A program made the position numbers and the translations under genes. A stretch of DNA of 49,416 nt from a virus. Of this stretch, positions 7,291-15,546 are shown one piece after another; the first letter of the stretch is position 1, and each line of letters opens with the position of its first letter. The stretch is taken from positions 1 to 49,416 of the IMG/VR virus record IMGVR_UViG_3300042452_000467; one strand, written 5' to 3'. The notes under the pieces were generated by a model that worked only from the letters and a program-made list of their open reading frames with translations, searched no databases and had not been told where the DNA came from.

Positions 7291-8202
7291 CTATTCCTTT
7301 AATCCAAGAGATGCTCTTTTTCTTAATGAGCGTTTTCTTTTCATTATAGCACGAGACATCTTTGCTTTTCTTTTAATTTTACCAATACGAGCGCCACGTT
7401 TTCTGCGAAGTCTTTCAGCAGCAGACATACGCTTGAGTTTGCCACCGCGAATTGTGTATCCTTTTACAGCAGATACTTTTTTGCGACGCTGCACTTTTCC
7501 ACCACGAACACGAGCCTTGATTACTTTCGTACGACCTTGACGCATCACGTTTGGATTGCGCTTTGCCTCATCAAGTTGCTCTGTTTCTTCTGATGGTGTT
7601 GTATGAAGTTCATTATGTTCGTCGCGGAGTGATTCTGCTGTTCTTCTTAACTCATATGCGCCACCCCAGCTCTTTACTCTCTCGTATCCTTTTGGAACTG
7701 GAAGTCCACCTGGAGGAGCGGGAACTTGGCGTGGCGTTGGCATAAATTTGTCAGACTCGCCAAGTTCAACTGGAAGATTGAGCGCAATTGCATTCTTATA
7801 TGCATTTAATTTTTGTTGAGCAAAACTATTAAGTGTCTTATAAATTTCTTCCTTAATGTTTGATCGATCAACATAGTTCTTTAGTTCTTTTGATTTTACA
7901 ATACGAGGATTTAAGTATTGCATAATCTTAATTTTTAATTCGTTTTTTTGTTCTTTTTCTTTTTGTTTTGCTTCATCTTCTTCATCATCATATTCGTTGT
8001 TATCAATTTCCACATCTTGTGCTGGCATTTCTTCTGCAATAACCTTGTTAATTTTATCAATCATTGTATCTTTTGGTTTAATGCCGTATTTTTTCATCTG
8101 TACTTTTTCTTTTTGGCTCACTGAGTTTTCTACATTTGATCCTTTTCTATCCTGAAATTCAGGAGAACCAAATCGATCTTCAAAACTTTCTTGTGTATTC
8201 AT
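7291..8202 (-). CDS. Prohead core-region protein with very basic C-terminus
   Basis: 303 residues of two contrasting halves. The N-terminal half is acidic and helical, including DNNEYDDEEDEAKQKEKEQK (~67-86) and a Pro-rich bridge. The last ~80 residues are extremely Arg/Lys-rich (for example VRGGKVQRRKKVSAVKGYTI, and MKRKRSLRKRASLGL at the end). The two halves are joined by EQLDE followed by AKRN, which fits the gp21 cleavage rule, so maturation could release a DNA-neutralising basic peptide inside the head. It occupies the gp68 position of T4, but I cannot claim homology. Its start overlaps the preceding stop by four bases. The virion-core role is inferred from position, the candidate cleavage site and composition. 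Confidence 0.6.
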   Translation of the reverse strand: MNTQESFEDRFGSPEFQDRKGSNVENSVSQKEKVQMKKYGIKPKDTMIDKINKVIAEEMPAQDVEIDNNEYDDEEDEAKQKEKEQKNELKIKIMQYLNPRIVKSKELKNYVDRSNIKEEIYKTLNSFAQQKLNAYKNAIALNLPVELGESDKFMPTPRQVPAPPGGLPVPKGYERVKSWGGAYELRRTAESLRDEHNELHTTPSEETEQLDEAKRNPNVMRQGRTKVIKARVRGGKVQRRKKVSAVKGYTIRGGKLKRMSAAERLRRKRGARIGKIKRKAKMSRAIMKRKRSLRKRASLGLKE

Positions 8203-8966
8203 TCTACTAGTAGTGCGAAATCTTTAACTTTGTTAAATGTTTCTTGACTTTCAAGAAGCATATCTGATAATCTTTCTTTATTCTTTTCATTTAAATTATC
8301 AAAAACATTTTTAATTTTATCCATAACAACTTTTTCAACAAGAATTTCTTCGCCTGTGGCAAAAATTACTGGAACTGTTTCTTCATTTACATATCCTGCA
8401 GCAGCTGCAGTTGCAGCGCGCAATCCACCAACTTTTGCACCTGGTCTGAGTGTATTTACAGTACTGAATCCTGGAGCAAATGCGTCATATGGAACTGGAA
8501 ATGAGAGACCATATTTGTTATCAATATAAAGAACAACACGTTTTCCATCTGGAAACATACGAAGTGCTAATCTTTTCAACAGAAGCATTGGAGGAGGATT
8601 GAATTCAGATTGCTCATTTATCATTTTATTCTCTTCCTTAATGTCTCTTAGAACACGTCTAAATTGCGAGTCTGGTGAATTAACAAGCACTGGAATTGGC
8701 ACAATTTGATTGATTTTAGAAACAGCATCTTGTTTTTGACGCCCTAATCTTCTAAAAATATCAGAACTGCTTGCTTTCGGATTTTTTGCTGATATATCAA
8801 CATAATCGGCGATTGCTTTTGTTGCCACAGCTGAATTTAGGTTCATCTTAAATCTGCTTTTAAGAGCAGGAATTCTATTCTGCAAACGACTTTTAATAGA
8901 TGCAGTTGGGCTTGAAGCCTTTGCTGCCTCTGTTAAATTTAAATTGTCTTTTTCTTTATCAGACAT
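8199..8966 (-). CDS. Conserved-position head-region protein, function unknown
   Basis: 255 residues. The N-terminus is basic and helical (KSRLQNRIPALKSRFKMNLN). The middle is a compact mixed domain with FPDGKRVVLYIDNKYGLSFP, and the C-terminus is a charged helix, LNEKNKERLSDMLLESQETF. It lies between the gp67-like gene and the basic core protein and overlaps both neighbours (8 and 4 bases). It is therefore translated with the prohead core set and is probably a prohead component; a highly diverged gp68 is conceivable. I do not recognise a known fold. Several Leu/Ile-x-Glu sites could be cut by gp21, but such sites are common in helices. Confidence 0.55.
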   Translation of the reverse strand: MSDKEKDNLNLTEAAKASSPTASIKSRLQNRIPALKSRFKMNLNSAVATKAIADYVDISAKNPKASSSDIFRRLGRQKQDAVSKINQIVPIPVLVNSPDSQFRRVLRDIKEENKMINEQSEFNPPPMLLLKRLALRMFPDGKRVVLYIDNKYGLSFPVPYDAFAPGFSTVNTLRPGAKVGGLRAATAAAAGYVNEETVPVIFATGEEILVEKVVMDKIKNVFDNLNEKNKERLSDMLLESQETFNKVKDFALLVE

Positions 8967-9177
8967 TTACTTCTGCAGGTGCCTCTGATGCAGTTTCTAC
9001 TGGTTCGCTATATTCAACTTCAGGTGCAGCTGGCGTAGAGATAAAGTTTGAAGCAACTTCAACTTTCTTAACCTCTAATGCATCTGCAATCTTTGCTGCG
9101 AGTGCCCCATTAAATGCTTCTGCTGCCGCATCTGCATTCTGAGAAAAAATCGCACTTAATAAATTTTCACTATTCAT
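8959..9177 (-). CDS. gp67: Prohead core protein gp67-like
   Basis: A 72-residue protein directly after the portal gene, where T4 encodes gp67 (80 aa), a small scaffolding-core protein cut to internal peptides during maturation. The first 45 residues follow the T4 pattern: LLSAIFSQNADAAAEAF parallels T4 LIEAIKSNDLVAARKLF, and ADALEVKKVEVASNF parallels IDLIKEEKIAIARNF. The C-terminal tail is Glu/Ala/Pro-rich and acidic, as in gp67. The GGAG ribosome site is five bases before the ATG. Homology rests on pattern, length and gene order. Confidence 0.7.
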   Translation of the reverse strand: MNSENLLSAIFSQNADAAAEAFNGALAAKIADALEVKKVEVASNFISTPAAPEVEYSEPVETASEAPAEVNV

Positions 9178-9188
9178 ATTTACTCCAA

Positions 9189-9196
9189 TATTTAGA
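9189..9196 (-). promoter_or_regulatory. Possible late box TCTAAATA
   Basis: A CTAAATA-type box only 11 bases before the gp67-like ATG. The start site would fall inside the ribosome-binding region, which weakens the case. Confidence 0.25.
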
Positions 9197-9199
9197 CAA

Positions 9200-10843
9200 T
9201 TATTGCTGTGGTTGTTGCGCCGCAGCTTGTTGTTCAGCAGCTGCTGCCTGTTCAGGTGCTACCATCTGTTCTTGTGGAGGAGCGTACTGAGCCTGTATTT
9301 GCATAATCTGTTGATTCATCGCGGCTTCTTCTTGAGCCTTTTGAATCATCTCTTGTTGTTCTTTCATTCTTTCGAGTTCAATTTGAACATCAATCTTACC
9401 AACTTCTTCTTCATCTAGATGTAGAACGTTCTTCTGCACCCATGCCTTCGAGAAGTATCTTCCTGTAAACTGCTCGACCTGCATCAACAATTGCATTCTA
9501 GAGTTGATAAGATCTGTTTCGCGGAGTTCTGAGAAGTTATTATCCTTCAAGAAGTCATAATGAATCTTTTCTCGTAGTTCTTTCCACTCATCGATAGAAG
9601 CGATACCTTTTAGAGCGAGTTGACGCTCCATAAGTTCATCGAATAGAACTGTAAACTTGGAACGAAGTTTCTCAATAAACTTGTTAAATTTAATTTCGTC
9701 GCGTGTGATCTCTTGTGTGCGACCGAGCATAAAGCCTTGTCCTGATTCCAATCGAGTAATTGGAATGTTTAATGACTTATAGAGTTTCTGCTCGAAGTAT
9801 TTCACATCTGACATTTCGCCAAGATTTTGTCCTGGAGGAAGTGTAGTGATTTCTGTCGACTTACCCTCACCACGACGAGGAATCCAGAAATCTTCCATGA
9901 TTGACATAAACTTGCGATCATCTTTAACTTCACCAGTTGAAGAATCATACACAACTTTGTTTCGGAACTTTGTCATAAAGTCGCGAAGATATTGATCTGC
10001 CTTGATGCGTGGCATGTTACCAACGTCAATATAGAACACACGACGTTCTGGTGCACGTGATAGGCGATAAATTACAACAGCATCTTCAACCATGCGCAAC
10101 TGATTGAGTGGCTTAATGGCTTTGTGCAAATATGACAAAACCATTTGACGTTTTGGATCAAGAAGTCCAGAGTTAATATTGACAATCGCATCAACTGCGA
10201 TCTTAAGAGATGCATCACCAAGAGTACTGACTGATTGTGTTCCTTGAACAGTTGCCTTATCATTGAACACATAGAACTCTTGAACACCAGAAATTAGATC
10301 AGCACCAGTTCGTGGATCTTTTTTCTTTTCGACTGTGCGAACTTTTTTAATCTTTCTTGGATCGATATAAACTAATTCTTGAATGCCAAGTTGTGGTTGA
10401 GCCCGATCAACAAGGACTTGAAAGAATAATCTTCCATCAATATACCAATCTCTAAAGAGACCAGATCCGTCATTAGAGAAGTTAAGAAGTTTCAAGACAT
10501 TCTTAAATTCGTCACGGATGGCTTCTTTGATTTCTTCAGGCTGTTCAAGATCATCAAGAATGATTGTAACTGATTTGCCTGACTCATCGTGAACAATTGC
10601 TTCGTTCACAATTTCATCGATTGCAGATTCGAGTTCTGGTTGGAGTGACATTTCTCGATAGCGAGAAACAAGGTCAGCTTCATTCTTAAAACTGGCTTCA
10701 AGGTCTAGATATGTACCAAAATACCCACCTGCGCTGACTTCAATAGCACCATCGTCAGCAATAGGTGCAGTGATTTGTGGTTGAATATCTGTTTCTGGCT
10801 TTTTGCGTACAAGTTCAAAGCCAAATAAATTAATACCTGCCAT
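9200..10843 (-). CDS. gp20: Portal vertex protein gp20
   Basis: A 547-residue subunit of the dodecameric portal through which DNA is packaged and to which the neck attaches (T4 gp20 is 524 aa). Typical gp20 stretches are ESAIDEIVNEAIVHDE (~74-89), RDWYIDGRLFFQVLVD, IYRLSRAPERRVFYIDVGNMP, MEDFWIPRRGEGKSTEITTLP and LGEMSDVKYFEQKLYKSLNIP. The C-terminus ends in a Gln/Ala-rich, low-complexity tail (QMVAPEQAAAAEQQ) not needed for the fold. It heads the gene block gp20, gp67-like, two core genes, gp21. Confidence 0.97.
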   Translation of the reverse strand: MAGINLFGFELVRKKPETDIQPQITAPIADDGAIEVSAGGYFGTYLDLEASFKNEADLVSRYREMSLQPELESAIDEIVNEAIVHDESGKSVTIILDDLEQPEEIKEAIRDEFKNVLKLLNFSNDGSGLFRDWYIDGRLFFQVLVDRAQPQLGIQELVYIDPRKIKKVRTVEKKKDPRTGADLISGVQEFYVFNDKATVQGTQSVSTLGDASLKIAVDAIVNINSGLLDPKRQMVLSYLHKAIKPLNQLRMVEDAVVIYRLSRAPERRVFYIDVGNMPRIKADQYLRDFMTKFRNKVVYDSSTGEVKDDRKFMSIMEDFWIPRRGEGKSTEITTLPPGQNLGEMSDVKYFEQKLYKSLNIPITRLESGQGFMLGRTQEITRDEIKFNKFIEKLRSKFTVLFDELMERQLALKGIASIDEWKELREKIHYDFLKDNNFSELRETDLINSRMQLLMQVEQFTGRYFSKAWVQKNVLHLDEEEVGKIDVQIELERMKEQQEMIQKAQEEAAMNQQIMQIQAQYAPPQEQMVAPEQAAAAEQQAAAQQPQQ

Positions 10844-10854
10844 ATTTTACTCCG

Positions 10855-10863
10855 ATTATAACA
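10855..10863 (-). promoter_or_regulatory. Possible extended -10 element before gp20
   Basis: The minus strand reads TGTTATAAT 11 bases before the gp20 ATG. There is no convincing -35 box, and the leader would be very short. The same nine bases occur before the sulfotransferase gene. Confidence 0.25.
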
Positions 10864-10884
10864 AAATCAATTAAACATAAAAAA

Positions 10885-11181
10885 TTATCTGATCTTAGAC
10901 CCAAATTTTGCTGGTGCAGCAGGTCTCACTGGTCGAGCATTCGTATTTCTTCCACCAGCTGGTTTACTCACAGGTGTGAGACCGAGAGGTTTGGCTTGTG
11001 GATTTGATGTTGATCCAGTGAACTGCGATGATGGTCGCGGATTTTTCTTGCCACGAAATTGATCTCTCAAAGTTCGAACAGCGCGAGTGCTAGCATTAAA
11101 ACTCGACGCTATTCTTGTGATGTTATTCACACCACGCGTGATATTATTGATCTTCCTTAAAAGGTCATTAAGGCTGCTCAT
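10885..11181 (-). CDS. Small basic protein between tail tube and portal
   Basis: 98 residues from the ATG at 11181 (MSSLNDLLRKINN). Upstream in-frame codons would run into the gp19 coding end, so I reject the longer frame. Residues 1-45 are helical with repeated NNITRxxN elements (NNITRGVNNITRIASSF). The remainder is unstructured and basic, rich in Arg, Pro and Ala. A gene of this size and position is seen between gp19 and gp20 in several marine T4-like phages, but its role is unknown. It belongs to the gp19 transcript. Confidence 0.6.
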   Translation of the reverse strand: MSSLNDLLRKINNITRGVNNITRIASSFNASTRAVRTLRDQFRGKKNPRPSSQFTGSTSNPQAKPLGLTPVSKPAGGRNTNARPVRPAAPAKFGSKIR

Positions 11182-11192
11182 ATTTGATTCAA

Positions 11193-11705
11193 TTATCCAA
11201 CAAAGACTTCTGCAGAATTCCAATACTGATATTGGAACGTTACTGCGTATTCTTCGATTGCATCATTTGCATCCCAGCTGACATCGATTGGTGAAATATC
11301 TGTTGGGAACATATCAATGAAAGTATATGACTTGATAATGTTTCCTTGTTTACCATACTGATAAACTTCAGCATCAAATGTATATTGGCTATAGAATGCT
11401 TCAGCAAGATTACTTTCGTGACCGTTAATTCTTGCCATCCATTCTTCCAACTGATTGCGAATAACAAAGTCTTCATCATTGATCACTGTTACACTCCATT
11501 CAGGGAATGTTCTGTTTCCAGCAACCTTTACAGTTCTACCAAAATAAGGAATTTCAATCGTTCCTACTGTTGAGCCTGGAAGCTGTGCAGTTTTTGCAGT
11601 AAAAGTAAGTTTTTGATCAAAGACTGGAATATTGACTTCAAACAGATTTGGGCGTGCGCCGTCGAAAGGAAAATTTCCTTTAAAGTCTGTAATATTGAAA
11701 GGCAT
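11193..11705 (-). CDS. gp19: Tail tube protein gp19
   Basis: A 170-residue subunit (T4 gp19 is 163 aa) that stacks as hexamers inside the sheath. Tube-fold landmarks are RPNLFEVNIP (~18-27), KTAQLPGSTVGTIEIPYFGR (~38-57), NRTFPEWSVTVINDEDF and the C-terminal YTFIDMFPTDISPIDVSWD followed by a final beta strand YAVTFQYQYW. It follows the sheath gene directly, as in T4, with AGGAG at a normal distance and its own late box 21 bases upstream. Confidence 0.96.
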   Translation of the reverse strand: MPFNITDFKGNFPFDGARPNLFEVNIPVFDQKLTFTAKTAQLPGSTVGTIEIPYFGRTVKVAGNRTFPEWSVTVINDEDFVIRNQLEEWMARINGHESNLAEAFYSQYTFDAEVYQYGKQGNIIKSYTFIDMFPTDISPIDVSWDANDAIEEYAVTFQYQYWNSAEVFVG

Positions 11706-11726
11706 TGCGTTCTCCTGACTTTAGAT

Positions 11727-11734
11727 TATTTATT
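11727..11734 (-). promoter_or_regulatory. Late promoter AATAAATA for gp19
   Basis: A T4-type late box 21 bases before the gp19 ATG. Its first two bases are the end of the gp18 TAA stop codon. Confidence 0.6.
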
Positions 11735-13442
11735 AGAATCTACCAACGACTTCATCAAACGACACACCACTGCGAACTGCAACAAAGTTTAGTTGAATGA
11801 AATTGATGCTACGATTTGGCTTAACATAAATGTCACCAATAAACTCATTGCGATCGATCACATCCGATGTATTGTTTGTTGAGTTACAGACAACCTTGAA
11901 GTCTGTGATTCCACGACGACCCTTCACCGTTCTCAAAAATGGTTCAACAATTGATACGAACTGCGATCTTGTAAACTCGTCGTTAAATTCGAAGAGTTGT
12001 GCCTTCGCAGCACGTGCAATTGCTTTCTCGAGAGTAATAAACAATCTGCGAACATTGATGCGATCAAATGCACTTGGCTTCGATAGCAATGTCTTATCGC
12101 CGAATAGTAGAGTACCCTCACCAGCAAACGATACAACAGGATTGACGCCGTTCTTATAGAGCGTATCTCTGTCGGTCTTCACTGGATAATATGCAAGTTT
12201 AATTACGTTCTTGATTTGACCACGTGATGCGCCAGCTGGTGAATACCATGCATCTCTTTCAAGGTCTGTGCGAACACAGAGACCAGCAACGTCACCATTA
12301 AGTGGAATCCAACGATACTTGTCGTTGTACTTGTCGTATTGATATTTCCAACCGCTATCCATCACTGCGTATGAAGAGCTGACGTTTGAAAGAGCATTCT
12401 TACGATAGTTGACAACGTCGTCAGTTGGTGTTGACGATGTTACATTAGCAAGAGTTGGTGATACGAATACAACGCAGTCCTTACGAACTTCAGCAACGCT
12501 GTTGATTGCATAGAGCTGGACTTGAGCATTTGCGTCTCCAGTCATAACAAGCGATACATCGATCTGATCAGAGTCGATAAACTTGCTATATCCTGTTTGA
12601 ACATTTGCTGCTACTGGGAATCCATCAGCACCACCGCTGAGTGACACAGTGTGAATTGCTGTGACGTTAGCGAGTTGAGCAAATGTCTTGCCAGCAGAAA
12701 CAGTACCCCAAGTTGCTGAGGTGTTTGCTGCGTCTGGATGATCCATCCAGTAGACGTACTTTGACTTTCTCCAAAGAACATCTTTGTAATAATTTGAATT
12801 GCCGACGCTATCTTTTGCATCAGATGCTTTTGATAGGAATGGATAGGTTTCTAGAACCGTACCTGAGGTTCCTGTGAACAATCCGTCTTCATCGACAACT
12901 ACGATATGCAATTCGTCATTCGCACCGCTTACGTTTGATACGAATGCTGAGGTGCCTGGAGCAGAATCGAAATAGTTCTTATATGTCCAAGAGTTGAATG
13001 CAGTTGCGTCAGTGTTTGCCCAAACGCTAACCTTAAGAGAGTCGCCAAGTGCACCAGCGTATCTTGCTGCCCATGCACCAGAAGCTGCAGTGTTTGAAGA
13101 ATAGTAAGAGGTGAAGTATTCATCTTCATTCTTAATCAAGAATGAAGTGTTTCCTGATGATGTTGCAGTTCTTGTGTTTGAGCCGTTTACTGCGCGAACA
13201 ACACGAAGGTCGTTGCCATAGGTCAAAAAGTTTGCACAAGTAAAGAATGAAACTGCGGTATTGTTGTCTGGTTTACCAAAAACTTCTACAAGTCGAACTT
13301 CATTTTCAACCTGTCTTGCAATCTCGGCTGGACCCCATTGAAAAATTCCTGCGAAGGCGCCAGTTGTTGTTCCAGTTGATGGAACGACGGTTGTTAAGTC
13401 AATTTCAGAAGTAACAACACCAGGAGATAATTGAAAAGCCAT
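11733..13442 (-). CDS. gp18: Tail sheath protein gp18
   Basis: The contractile sheath subunit, 569 residues from the ATG at 13442 (MAFQLSPGVVTSEIDLT; T4 gp18 is 659 aa). That ATG has AGGAG seven bases upstream, and the protein then starts as sheath proteins do, so I discard six upstream codons. The conserved start SPGVVTSEIDLT, GTTTGAFAGIFQWGPAE and the C-terminal block FTRSQFVSIVEPFLRTVKG, IGDIYVKPNRSINFIQLNFV are sheath signatures. The central ~250 residues are the variable outer domain. A late box lies 43 bases upstream. Confidence 0.97.
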   Translation of the reverse strand: MAFQLSPGVVTSEIDLTTVVPSTGTTTGAFAGIFQWGPAEIARQVENEVRLVEVFGKPDNNTAVSFFTCANFLTYGNDLRVVRAVNGSNTRTATSSGNTSFLIKNEDEYFTSYYSSNTAASGAWAARYAGALGDSLKVSVWANTDATAFNSWTYKNYFDSAPGTSAFVSNVSGANDELHIVVVDEDGLFTGTSGTVLETYPFLSKASDAKDSVGNSNYYKDVLWRKSKYVYWMDHPDAANTSATWGTVSAGKTFAQLANVTAIHTVSLSGGADGFPVAANVQTGYSKFIDSDQIDVSLVMTGDANAQVQLYAINSVAEVRKDCVVFVSPTLANVTSSTPTDDVVNYRKNALSNVSSSYAVMDSGWKYQYDKYNDKYRWIPLNGDVAGLCVRTDLERDAWYSPAGASRGQIKNVIKLAYYPVKTDRDTLYKNGVNPVVSFAGEGTLLFGDKTLLSKPSAFDRINVRRLFITLEKAIARAAKAQLFEFNDEFTRSQFVSIVEPFLRTVKGRRGITDFKVVCNSTNNTSDVIDRNEFIGDIYVKPNRSINFIQLNFVAVRSGVSFDEVVGRF

Positions 13443-13485
13443 GTTTATGCTCCTATGCATGGAGAATTAAGAAAATCTACGAAAT

Positions 13486-13493
13486 TATTTAGT
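13486..13493 (-). promoter_or_regulatory. Late-type promoter box ACTAAATA for gp18
   Basis: A CTAAATA-type box in the 72-base gp17-gp18 gap, 43 bases before the gp18 ATG. Confidence 0.5.
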
Positions 13494-13514
13494 AAAAAGA
13501 GGATTTGTAGAATT

Positions 13515-15158
13515 TTAATGAACACCCCATTTTTCGTTCTGAACAATGTTCCAAACAGCTCCATCGTGTACAAAAGAATCGCTTTTCTCGTCGGCGACAT
13601 TCGTCAAAGGTAGCGGAAGCATCTCATTTTCGATTTGTCGCATCTGTTCTTCGTGGAGATGCTTCTTAATATTTGTGTCGCTGAGTTCGGAGAAGAAGTT
13701 TTGACTTGTACACCAAGAGAATAAGACCAAACACATCACCAGATCATCATGACTTCCTTCTTCAGCCTCGAAACTTGTTCCTCGAGCAATAAAAGTCGAT
13801 AACTCCGAGATTGTTTCGAAATCTTGAATCAAAATTTGTTGAGATTCAATCAGATTCTTCAAAACCGAGCATCCGAGACGTTTAACGGATTTAGTTGTTC
13901 GAATACCTCGATCAGACTTCTTACCATATCCCCATGTAAGACTCATTCTATTTTTAATTTCGACCGTCGAAAGAATGTTTTCATACTCATAATCTTCGAA
14001 TAAAGAGTCGACAACTTGCTGACCATTATCGTTGATCTCGACGAGAACATAGGCACCGTTATAATACTCAGCCATTCTCTTAATAATACTCGGATAAACA
14101 AGAGGGCTGATGTTATTATCTTTATAGGTCGCGACCAGAGTATATGGAATCTTCGATATATCTACCACAACGAAAGCCGAGTAGTCTAAACCCTTACCTC
14201 GAGATGTATCAGCCACAATGATGTAATTTCTTCCAGTTACTGGTTGATGATAAATCGAAATTCCGCTTTCTGTTTTGCTTAATGGTGTCACAAATGCAAG
14301 ACTTTTAAGCCCTGCTGCTGAGATAAGAGTTCCAGAAGAACCCATAAATTCACATTCAACTTCTTGATAGTATTTTTGATCACCAAGAACTCGCCGCTGC
14401 TCATCCGCCCATCTTTGATCTCGACCTGGAACCTGTCTCCAATTGGCTTCAATATGCATGAACCCATTGTGACCTTCTGTTGCTTCTGTCCACATTTTAT
14501 AAAAGTGATTCATTCCATTCGGAGTTGAAGAGATTAGAATCTTAGAGGACTGACCAGAAGAAATCGTAGGATATACAGAGGTGAAGAATTCTTCAGCAAT
14601 GTTACTTGGAACGAATGCAAATTCGTCAAGATATAGAAGCGAAATAGAGTAACCACGAATTGCGCTTGAGGCAGTAGACGTTGCCATCACACGGCAGTTA
14701 TTCTCAAGTTCAATGTCACCCTTGTTCCAAACTTTAACGCCTTGTTGAATCCAAAGTGGTAATGCTTCATATGCAATCTTGATGCGACTTAAAATTTCAC
14801 GCGCTGTTGGTGCTTTGTTTGCTAGAATTGCGACAAGTTTATCTTGATTGAACAAGATGTACCAAAGAATATATCCAACAACCATGGTTGTTTTGCCAAG
14901 CTGACGTCCTGCTTTTAATATTACACGACGATTTTCGTTAATATCTGCAATGGCTTCTTTCTGAAACGGATACAATGAGATATTCACAAAACCTTTATCA
15001 AGTGTAATGATCTTCACATAACGCTCGATAAAATAAATCGGATCTTCTGAGCAACGCAAAAACTCACGGACTTCATCCTCCGTAAGTGATACTGGCATAT
15101 TGACTCGTTTTAAATTGGGATTACCAAGATAATTTTTAATTTTAGCTGGCAGATTCAT
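13515..15158 (-). CDS. gp17: Terminase large subunit gp17
   Basis: The 547-residue packaging motor ATPase and headful nuclease (T4 gp17 is 610 aa). In the N-terminal ATPase, Walker A is AGRQLGKTT (83-91), Walker B is LLYLDE (174-179), and the coupling motif is SSTPNG (~210-214). In the C-terminal RNase-H-like nuclease, the first acidic site is VADTSRGKGLDYSAF (Asp317, Asp325), with further acidic residues after VLVEIND and EEGSHDDLVM. The start overlaps gp16 by 17 bases; its ribosome site is weak, so translation may depend on coupling to gp16. Confidence 0.97.
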   Translation of the reverse strand: MNLPAKIKNYLGNPNLKRVNMPVSLTEDEVREFLRCSEDPIYFIERYVKIITLDKGFVNISLYPFQKEAIADINENRRVILKAGRQLGKTTMVVGYILWYILFNQDKLVAILANKAPTAREILSRIKIAYEALPLWIQQGVKVWNKGDIELENNCRVMATSTASSAIRGYSISLLYLDEFAFVPSNIAEEFFTSVYPTISSGQSSKILISSTPNGMNHFYKMWTEATEGHNGFMHIEANWRQVPGRDQRWADEQRRVLGDQKYYQEVECEFMGSSGTLISAAGLKSLAFVTPLSKTESGISIYHQPVTGRNYIIVADTSRGKGLDYSAFVVVDISKIPYTLVATYKDNNISPLVYPSIIKRMAEYYNGAYVLVEINDNGQQVVDSLFEDYEYENILSTVEIKNRMSLTWGYGKKSDRGIRTTKSVKRLGCSVLKNLIESQQILIQDFETISELSTFIARGTSFEAEEGSHDDLVMCLVLFSWCTSQNFFSELSDTNIKKHLHEEQMRQIENEMLPLPLTNVADEKSDSFVHDGAVWNIVQNEKWGVH

Positions 15159-15543
15159 TCTTTAATTTCTTTAGCAACTCAGTTGTAGATCCAACAAAAA
15201 CTGCTTTATCAACATTAATATTTGTTTGTGTTGCTTCTTTTGGTTTTAAATCATGTTGTTGTTTCTGAAGAATCATGAGTTTCTCTGTGACATCAGAGAG
15301 ATTCTTGATCATATTTGCAGCAACTTCATATGCTCTTGGGTGTTGTGATTCTCGAGCAACTTCAAGAATACCGTCAAGGGCTTCGTTGCCTTTTTCAATG
15401 AGGTTGTAATAATTTGCACGAGAATAATTCGCGTCTGGATTTTCAGAAGAATCTTGATGAACTGTTATGGGCTTGTCTTCTTTTACAACAGGTACATAAT
15501 CAGTGTTTAGAATTTCTGCTAGGTTTTTATCTGTTTCGCTCAT
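15142..15543 (-). CDS. gp16: Terminase small subunit gp16
   Basis: 133 residues (T4 gp16 is 164 aa). Gp16 oligomers recognise the packaging substrate and stimulate gp17. The middle NYYNLIEKGNEALDGILEVA and SQHPRAYEVAANMIKNL segments match the helical core of T4 gp16 (SPRHMEVFATLMGQM), and the C-terminal VDKAVFVGSTTELLKKL matches T4 ATVFMGSPTELMDEI. The ATG has no visible Shine-Dalgarno but follows the gp15 stop closely. It overlaps gp17. Confidence 0.9.
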   Translation of the reverse strand: MSETDKNLAEILNTDYVPVVKEDKPITVHQDSSENPDANYSRANYYNLIEKGNEALDGILEVARESQHPRAYEVAANMIKNLSDVTEKLMILQKQQHDLKPKEATQTNINVDKAVFVGSTTELLKKLKNESAS

Positions 15544-15546
15544 AAA

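Noticed and set aside
11182-11223. Longer start for the 98-residue gene (112 residues)
   Set aside because: The extra codons lie within the end of gp19 and read an unlikely Cys/Trp-rich sequence; MSSLNDLL is a better start.
13443-13460. Upstream start for gp18
   Set aside because: The ATG at 13442 has AGGAG at the right distance and begins the conserved sheath N-terminus.
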